Of a DNA stretch of 11,140 bases, positions 6,627 to 11,140 are shown piece after piece (position 1 is the first letter of the stretch; each line of letters begins with the position of its first letter). Below the pieces are notes generated by a model that searched no databases, was not told the origin of the DNA, and worked only from the letters and a program-made list of their open reading frames with translations. This DNA is from Bacteroidales bacterium UBA714 (lineage in GTDB: Bacteria > Bacteroidota > Bacteroidia > Bacteroidales > UBA932). The translations under genes were made by a program, and so were the position numbers. Location: positions 1 to 11,140 of the forward strand of contig DBLW01000179.1 in assembly GCA_002298075.1 (NCBI GenBank), read 5' to 3'.

Positions 6627-7661
6627 TCAGTCTATAAAAATCTCCCGCCTGTACTGGTAATCCGAGCGTATCTTCTCGAATTTGTCCGGCTCCATACGGA
6701 AACGGAAATCATCTGTAAATATAGGATAATTATACTGGAACACAGCAGCAATCTCACCCTGGTTCTTACCTCTGAGGTCAAGCTGCACAGGCTCATGCCC
6801 CACCATATCAGTCTGCGGAAAGAAATCGAACAACGGCTCTATCCCGAAACGCCTTGCTACAGCCTGCACAGTGGCAGCCGTACCGTTCTGCTTTCCCTGG
6901 AAAGAATATCCAGCTATATGCGGAGTGGCGATATCAACCATATCAATAAGTTCCTCATCAACATCAGGCTCATTGCACCATGTGTCGATTATCACCCCTC
7001 CCAGCTTCGGCATAGCCTCCTTCAAGGCCTCCTCCATCACAACTTCACCGCGTGACGCGTTTATGAATATGCAGCCCGGTCTCATCTGAGTGAAGAACTC
7101 CCTGTCAGCCATGCCACGTGTAATATCGTCCAACGGCACATGCATAGTCACAATCTGCGAATTGGCAAGAAGATGATCCAGGGTGCAGAAGCCATCAGGA
7201 CCTTCTTCGGCTGCGCGTGGAGGATCGCACCTGAGCACATTGAAACCGAGATATCCGGCCATCTCCTCCACCTTGCTGCCCACATGCCCTACGCCGATTA
7301 TACCGAAAGTGCATCCGTCAAGCTTTATGGCCTTCCTTGCAGCGACCCCGTAAAGCGCGGAAAAGACATACTGCATCACGCCACCGGCATTGCAGCCCTC
7401 TGCATTATGCACAAAAATACCCTTTCTCCTGCAATAGTCAAGGTCTATATGGTCAAGCCCGATTGTAGCCGTGGCTATCATTTTTACATTCGTCCCTTCA
7501 AGCAATTCCTCGCCGCACCTTGTCCTCGTCCTTATGACAAGCACGTCCGCATCAACGACATCTTCACGTGAAATCTGCCGTCCGTTAAGATACACCACCT
7601 CCGCATAAGGCTCAAACACCCCCTGGAGGAAAGGCACGTCACTGTCTGCAACAATTTTCAT
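6627..7661 (-). CDS. pdxB: 4-phosphoerythronate dehydrogenase PdxB
   Basis: PdxB is an NAD-dependent 2-hydroxyacid dehydrogenase oxidising 4-phospho-D-erythronate to 2-oxo-3-hydroxy-4-phosphobutanoate, the second step of the DXP-dependent pyridoxal 5'-phosphate pathway. The protein has 344 residues. It starts MKIVADSDVP like the E. coli enzyme and has TATIGLDHID (64-73). The dinucleotide loop GVGHVG is at 123-128 with DPPRA at 146-150. The catalytic triad is Arg204 (NASRGEVV), Glu231 (CNEPD) and His248 (TPHIAGYSFQGK). The C-terminal FEKIRSDYQYRRE matches the PdxB-specific dimerisation tail and separates it from SerA or other family members. The ATG at 7659-7661 shares one base with the DUF721 stop (TAATG), implying translational coupling; an upstream in-frame start would add 13 unrelated residues. 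It is the third gene of the recF unit. Confidence 0.95.
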   Translation of the reverse strand: MKIVADSDVPFLQGVFEPYAEVVYLNGRQISREDVVDADVLVIRTRTRCGEELLEGTNVKMIATATIGLDHIDLDYCRRKGIFVHNAEGCNAGGVMQYVFSALYGVAARKAIKLDGCTFGIIGVGHVGSKVEEMAGYLGFNVLRCDPPRAAEEGPDGFCTLDHLLANSQIVTMHVPLDDITRGMADREFFTQMRPGCIFINASRGEVVMEEALKEAMPKLGGVIIDTWCNEPDVDEELIDMVDIATPHIAGYSFQGKQNGTAATVQAVARRFGIEPLFDFFPQTDMVGHEPVQLDLRGKNQGEIAAVFQYNYPIFTDDFRFRMEPDKFEKIRSDYQYRREIFID

Positions 7662-8002
7662 TATCTTAAAATCAAATTTCTGACAATAGGTCCATCCCAT
7701 TCGCGCACAAAAAGAGCATCATTCTGCAGATGCTCATTCAAGCTCCGGATGAGAGCTTCCCTCTGAAAATACAACTGGTTTCTCACGACAGAGGAACTTA
7801 TGGTACAATAAAGGACTCCCCTGTCAAAATTAACTGAAAGAGTATATCTTGACGCTCCTGAGACCACATTCCACGCCTCATTCACCCTCCGTCCGTTCAC
7901 TCCGGAAGAAAGCTTCATCTCCTTGATGAACTCCTTCACAAGTTCCTGCATGCCGACCGCCTCCTTGCGGCGCATCCTGTTTGATCTTCCGTCGTAAGCC
8001 AT
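7661..8002 (-). CDS. DUF721 / DciA-like protein (putative replicative helicase loader)
   Basis: This small protein (113 residues from ATG 8002) has the DUF721 pattern. An N-terminal helix (MQELVKEFIKEMKL) is followed by a Trp-containing VNEAWNVVSGASRYT block and beta-strands with VLYCTISSSVVRNQL, then QREALIRSLNEHL. DUF721 includes DciA, which assists DnaB helicase loading in bacteria lacking DnaC or DnaI; that role is inferred from the family and from its place directly after recF, an arrangement common in several phyla. Three starts are possible: GTG 8008, overlapping the recF stop as GTGA; ATG 8002, two bases after that stop; and ATG 7975, which fits the usual family N-terminus MRRK. I chose ATG 8002 as the first ATG in the frame. 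Its stop overlaps the pdxB start by one base. Confidence 0.8.
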   Translation of the reverse strand: MAYDGRSNRMRRKEAVGMQELVKEFIKEMKLSSGVNGRRVNEAWNVVSGASRYTLSVNFDRGVLYCTISSSVVRNQLYFQREALIRSLNEHLQNDALFVREWDGPIVRNLILR

Positions 8003-8004
8003 GG

Positions 8005-9099
8005 TCACTGCCTTGTAAATGTTCCCTTTGATGTCTCGAAATACGCACGGTCCTGCGTAAGCCCATCCACGATTCCAGACATGCGGACCTTGTTGCTGTC
8101 CGTTATGAATATCTGGCCGAAATCCTGGCCGGACACCATGCCGAGCAGGTTGGATATGCGCCCCATGTCAAGCTTGTCGAAAACGTCATCAAGAAGCAGA
8201 AGCGGGGCAAAGCCGTAATTCCTCTTCATTATCTCATACTGGGCAAACTTCAGGGAAACAAGAAAAGACTTCTGCTGCCCCTGGGAGCCATGCCTCCTTA
8301 TCGGCCAGCCGTCCATTGAAAAAGCGAAGTCATCACGATGTATTCCAGACGTGGTATGCCTCAGTACCCGGTCTTTCTCATATGATTCTGCAAGAAGAGT
8401 ATCCAATGAAGCCCTCGAAAGCTCCGACTCATACTCTATCGATACCTTCTCCGAATCACCTGAAAGCATGCCGTAAAACTCCGACACCACAGGATTAAGA
8501 TCTGCGACAAATTTCTTCCTCGCCTGATATATAGGAGCGGCAAGAGCCGACATCCTCATGTCAATCACCTCCAGCAAAGCCCTGTCAGCATTCATGTCCT
8601 TAAGCATCCTGTTTCTCTGCATCAGAAGCCTGTTGTACTGCTGCAAAGCCGACAGATACTCCCTGTCCATCTGCGAAAGCACCGCATTGACGAACCGGCG
8701 GCGCTCCTCTCCCGACTCGCTCACCATGGAAATGTCGGACGGAGACACCATCACGATAGGAAGCACTCCGAGATGATCCGAAACCTTGGGATACGGTTTG
8801 TCATCCCTCCTGAGCTTCTTCTCACCCTTGCTCATCTTTATTGCAAAACGGCTCGAAAGCCCGTTCTCCATACGGTAAGTCCCAGCAACCGCAAACTCTT
8901 CGGTGCCATGGCGGAAATTGAATTTGTCAGAAGCGGCGAAAGCGCTCTTGGTCATCGAAAGGTACCATATCGCATCCAGCAGATTGGTCTTCCCCTCACC
9001 GTTGTTCCCGCTTATGCAGTTGATGTTCGGAGAAAATTCCAATTCCTGCAGGACAATATTCCTGAAATCGGATATCACTATTTTTTCAAGTACCGGCAT
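8005..9099 (-). CDS. recF: DNA replication/repair protein RecF
   Basis: RecF is an SMC-like ABC ATPase that binds DNA and, with RecO and RecR, helps load RecA at single-strand gaps behind stalled forks. The 364-residue protein has the full set of motifs: Walker A GNNGEGKT at 31-38, the signature motif SQGQQK at 272-277, and Walker B LLLLDDVFDKLD at 300-311. The N-terminal strand LEKIVISDFRNI is also typical, as is SPSDISMVSESGEERRRFVN (119-138). Length fits the family. The start is ATG 9099: an in-frame TTG at 9118-9120 lies inside the predicted -7 box and so upstream of the transcript. It leads a coupled unit with the DUF721 gene and pdxB. Confidence 0.96.
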   Translation of the reverse strand: MPVLEKIVISDFRNIVLQELEFSPNINCISGNNGEGKTNLLDAIWYLSMTKSAFAASDKFNFRHGTEEFAVAGTYRMENGLSSRFAIKMSKGEKKLRRDDKPYPKVSDHLGVLPIVMVSPSDISMVSESGEERRRFVNAVLSQMDREYLSALQQYNRLLMQRNRMLKDMNADRALLEVIDMRMSALAAPIYQARKKFVADLNPVVSEFYGMLSGDSEKVSIEYESELSRASLDTLLAESYEKDRVLRHTTSGIHRDDFAFSMDGWPIRRHGSQGQQKSFLVSLKFAQYEIMKRNYGFAPLLLLDDVFDKLDMGRISNLLGMVSGQDFGQIFITDSNKVRMSGIVDGLTQDRAYFETSKGTFTRQ

Positions 9100-9117
9100 T
9101 TTCTTTCTATATCTTCG

Positions 9118-9149
9118 CAAAGATAGCTAAAAAGCGGCCCATTTACAAT
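9118..9149 (-). promoter_or_regulatory. Promoter of the recF-DUF721-pdxB unit
   Basis: On the minus strand, TATCTTTG (9125-9118) matches the Bacteroidota -7 box TAnnTTTG. ATTG (9149-9146) sits 20 bases upstream as a good -33 element. The spacing fits the consensus, making this the best promoter in the window. It places the transcript start near 9112, about a dozen bases before the recF ATG. Confidence 0.7.
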
Positions 9150-9162
9150 AACAGGCAGGCCG
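9129..9162 (-). terminator. Weak terminator of the metallophosphoesterase transcript, overlapping the recF promoter
   Basis: Five perfect pairs plus one G-U join CGGCC (9162-9158) to GGCCG (9139-9135) around a loop of about 18 bases, followed on the minus strand by TTTTT (9133-9129). It starts six bases after the metallophosphoesterase stop codon. The stem is short and the loop large, so read-through into recF is plausible. Confidence 0.5.
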
Positions 9163-9167
9163 AATCC

Positions 9168-10256
9168 TCATTTCCCATGCAAGACAAGCACAGCCATATC
9201 CGATGAAGTGCCGATACGGAAAGGAGGCCCCCACAAAGAAAGGCCCGAGGACACATAAACGAAAGCATGCTCCCACCGCTTCCAACCGGCCGCCTGCTCA
9301 TACATCCTGCCTACGAGAAGATTCCCTGGCCACAGCTGACCGTCATGCGTATGGCCGCTGAACTGCACGTCAATCCCGAGGGCATCGTTCTCCGCCAACC
9401 CATAAGGCTGATGGTCAAGCAGAAGCACAGGTTTTGACTTGTCTGCAGACCCCAGAAGTTCACCGGGACTCTTCCTGAAAGGGTTCACGCGGTCATCCCT
9501 CCCGGCTATCTGCAGGCCGCACTCCAACGTGACCACGGAATCCCTCAGCAACACTATCGGAGTCTTGCCAAGGAAACCTATGCAGTCATCAATTCCGCTG
9601 ATATACTCATGATTGCCCGGCACCATATACACTCCAAGAGGAGCATTAAGGGCTGACAATTCCTCATCCATCCTTTCCGAATGCAAAGGCCGCACTGAAC
9701 TGTCAATAAGATCCCCGCCTATAAGCACAACATCAGGACTTTGGGCATTTATCATATCCACATAACGGCGGATATCCTTTTTGCCGGTCCCGAATCCAAG
9801 ATGCACATCACTTACGGCAACAACCTTTACAGGGCCGCCGGGAAGGGGCTTGTCAAGCTGGACATCTATAATGTTCACCTCAGGATTCCGGTAACGAAGA
9901 TTGCCCGACACAAGCAGGCACACCACAGGCACGAAAGCAAGAGCAAACAGACATTTCTTCAATTTCGGAAACAAAAGGCCCGAAAAATCAGCCAGAACAA
10001 GGGCCGGCACCATATAAAGTACAAAAGCCATCCAAGAGCCGCCTATAAGGAACAAGGCGGAATGCACGGCATATGGCAAGGCGACATGCCGCAAGGCCAT
10101 TGCCATGAAAAGAGCTGTCGCCCCAAGCCAGAAAAGAACGGACACAGACACACGGGCAGCGCAAGTCCAGCCAGAAATGCATCTGAGCATCCTCATAAAT
10201 ATATAGACATTGCCGAGAATATAGGCAAGCATCAGAATAACGAAAAACACGCTCAT
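9168..10256 (-). CDS. Membrane-anchored metallophosphoesterase (calcineurin-like, YkuE-like)
   Basis: The 362-residue protein has about four N-terminal membrane segments (roughly 2-20, 37-56, 62-90 and 102-118) and then a calcineurin-like phosphoesterase domain. The dinuclear metal ligands are visible in order: Asp150 and His152 (SDVHLG), Asp182 (GGDLID), Asn215-His216 (GNHEY), His282 (LDHQP) and His302/His304 (SGHTHDGQ). The C-terminal SSGLSLWGPPFRIG is typical of the YkuE-like branch, which acts on membrane or envelope phosphoesters; the substrate here is unknown. Whether the catalytic domain faces the cytoplasm or periplasm depends on helix count. The ATG at 10254-10256 shares its A with the mntP stop (TGATG). 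A GTG one codon earlier is also possible. Confidence 0.88.
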   Translation of the reverse strand: MSVFFVILMLAYILGNVYIFMRMLRCISGWTCAARVSVSVLFWLGATALFMAMALRHVALPYAVHSALFLIGGSWMAFVLYMVPALVLADFSGLLFPKLKKCLFALAFVPVVCLLVSGNLRYRNPEVNIIDVQLDKPLPGGPVKVVAVSDVHLGFGTGKKDIRRYVDMINAQSPDVVLIGGDLIDSSVRPLHSERMDEELSALNAPLGVYMVPGNHEYISGIDDCIGFLGKTPIVLLRDSVVTLECGLQIAGRDDRVNPFRKSPGELLGSADKSKPVLLLDHQPYGLAENDALGIDVQFSGHTHDGQLWPGNLLVGRMYEQAAGWKRWEHAFVYVSSGLSLWGPPFRIGTSSDMAVLVLHGK

Positions 10257-10816
10257 CACTGAAAAAACAAATGTTCAACAAGAATCTTGACTCCCATGAC
10301 AACAAGAACCACTCCCCCGGCAAGTTCCGCCTTTGATTTGTAGCGGCTTCCGAACATGTTGCCGACATAAATTCCTCCGGCGGAAAATGCCGCAGTCGCC
10401 GCACCTATAAGAGCTATGGCCTTCCAGATGTCAACCTGAAGAAAAGCAAATGAGACACCTATCGCAAGAGCATCAATGCTTGTCGCCACGGCAAGGGCAA
10501 GCATGGTCCGGAATGAAAAATCCGGATCCTCCTTGAAATCCTCCCCCGCCAAAGCCTCACGAATCATGTTTCCTCCTATGATACCGAGAAGCACAAAGGC
10601 TATCCAATGGTCAACATCGGACACAAAGCCGGCAAAGCGCACCCCGAGGAAATACCCAGCCAAAGGCATCATGGCCTGGAAACCGCCGAACCACAACGCA
10701 GCCGAACAATAATGCCTGGCACCAGGATTCCTGACAGACAAGCCCTTACACACAGATACAGCAAAGGCGTCCATCGAGACGCCCGCCGCTATTAAAGCAA
10801 GTTCCGCTATTCCCAT
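10256..10816 (-). CDS. mntP: Manganese efflux pump MntP
   Basis: MntP exports Mn2+ across the inner membrane and prevents manganese toxicity. The 186-residue protein is of normal length with six hydrophobic segments in two repeated halves. Each half carries the family motif with a membrane Asp: GVSMDAFAVSV at 12-22 (Asp16) and ATSIDALAIGVSFA at 111-124 (Asp115). GGFQAMMPLAGYFLG (44-58) and the GGxxVGNMFG region (147-156) also fit. Only 24 bases separate it from the upstream phosphatase gene and it overlaps the next gene, so it sits inside an operon. There is no room here for the yybP-ykoY Mn riboswitch that controls mntP in some other bacteria. Confidence 0.94.
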   Translation of the reverse strand: MGIAELALIAAGVSMDAFAVSVCKGLSVRNPGARHYCSAALWFGGFQAMMPLAGYFLGVRFAGFVSDVDHWIAFVLLGIIGGNMIREALAGEDFKEDPDFSFRTMLALAVATSIDALAIGVSFAFLQVDIWKAIALIGAATAAFSAGGIYVGNMFGSRYKSKAELAGGVVLVVMGVKILVEHLFFQ

Positions 10817-10840
10817 AATTAATTACAGGTTCAATAAGCA

Positions 10841-11140
10841 TCAGAAATCCACAGTCAGACGCCCCACTCTCATTCCCCACTTCCAGTCCGTCACGATAAC
10901 GACATCCTCACCGTCAAGATTCCTGAAAATCTTTTCCGAATCCAGAAGCGTGTGCGAATGCCCTCCGACAATCACATCCACGTTCCTCGTATCGGCGGCA
11001 AGCTCAGGGTCCGTATATGACTCTCCTTCATACCCGAGATGAGTAAGGCATATCACCAAATCACAGCCCTTCACCTCCTTGAGATATGCGGCATGCCTGT
11101 TCACGACGGCCGCAGGCTCCTCATATTTGAGCAAGGCAGC
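10841..11140 (-). CDS. Metallophosphatase of the 5'-nucleotidase / 2',3'-cyclic phosphodiesterase family, N-terminus beyond window edge
   Basis: Ninety-nine C-terminal codons are present. They contain two late metal-site motifs of the UshA-like catalytic domain: VICLTHLGYEGE, with a ligand His, and VDVIVGGHSHT, with the paired His. The ending WGMRVGRLTVDF is typical of the last strand of this domain. The family removes phosphate from nucleotides and related esters, usually in the periplasm; the export signal would lie in the missing N-terminus. The protein stops right after the catalytic domain, without the C-terminal substrate-binding domain of full 5'-nucleotidases. In Bacteroidales these two domains are often encoded by separate neighbouring genes, so a partner may lie upstream outside the window. 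The short gap to mntP suggests one operon. Confidence 0.85.
   Translation of the reverse strand, partial: AALLKYEEPAAVVNRHAAYLKEVKGCDLVICLTHLGYEGESYTDPELAADTRNVDVIVGGHSHTLLDSEKIFRNLDGEDVVIVTDWKWGMRVGRLTVDF

Noticed and set aside
6384..7055. Plus-strand frame of 223 codons across the DUF4301 start and pdxB
   Set aside because: It covers two genes and their gap in antisense, has no family-like motif and no promoter.
9100..9120. Upstream TTG start for recF adding seven residues
   Set aside because: The TTG lies within the TATCTTTG promoter box, upstream of the expected transcript start; ATG 9099 gives the usual RecF N-terminus.
9741..10262. Plus-strand frame of 173 codons opposite the metallophosphoesterase
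   Set aside because: Its translation is dominated by His, Lys and Arg, as expected for the complement of a membrane-protein gene; no domain is visible.
10817..10840. A manganese riboswitch upstream of mntP
   Set aside because: Only 24 bases separate mntP from the preceding gene, far too short for a yybP-ykoY element.

Overview
The window looks like ordinary chromosomal DNA of a Bacteroidales (phylum Bacteroidota) bacterium with moderate G+C. The evidence is a DUF4301 gene, a PG1098-type THUMP-like methyltransferase, and promoters matching the Bacteroidota -7 consensus TAnnTTTG. Start codons also lack strong Shine-Dalgarno sequences, as is usual in that phylum. The genus cannot be fixed from the sequence. 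I see no insertion sequence, phage gene, CRISPR array, tRNA or rRNA.

Left part (1-3176). The window opens inside a minus-strand gene for an exported choloylglycine-hydrolase-family amidase; its N-terminus is present and its C-terminus lies beyond base 1. A gap of about 760 bases follows with no convincing gene, only hydrophobic open-frame fragments that may be remnants. A terminator hairpin then closes a minus-strand phospho-sugar mutase gene. The mutase and the plus-strand methyltransferase diverge from a 211-base region that holds two opposing TAnnTTTG boxes and, on the mutase side, a leader with mutually exclusive hairpins.

Middle (3177-6626). The only plus-strand gene is a class I SAM-dependent methyltransferase of the PG1098/THUMP-like family. 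It converges with the minus-strand DUF4301 gene on a 315-base gap containing a strong bidirectional terminator. The DUF4301 protein carries motifs, in the right order, that resemble UDP-sugar pyrophosphorylases. This is the most interesting protein-level observation here. Its start codon is preceded by a near-perfect tandem 16-bp repeat.

Right part (6627-11140), all minus strand. Transcription runs from the right edge: a metallophosphatase of the 5'-nucleotidase family (partial), the manganese exporter mntP, and a membrane-anchored metallophosphoesterase, with short or overlapping junctions. A weak terminator overlaps the promoter of the next unit: recF, a DUF721/DciA-like gene and pdxB, with overlaps or tiny gaps between them. 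This unit joins recombination repair, likely replicative-helicase loading and pyridoxal-phosphate synthesis. DUF4301 lies 114 bases further on and may be read from the same transcript. No clearly new multi-gene system is present; most findings concern regulation or unstudied protein families.
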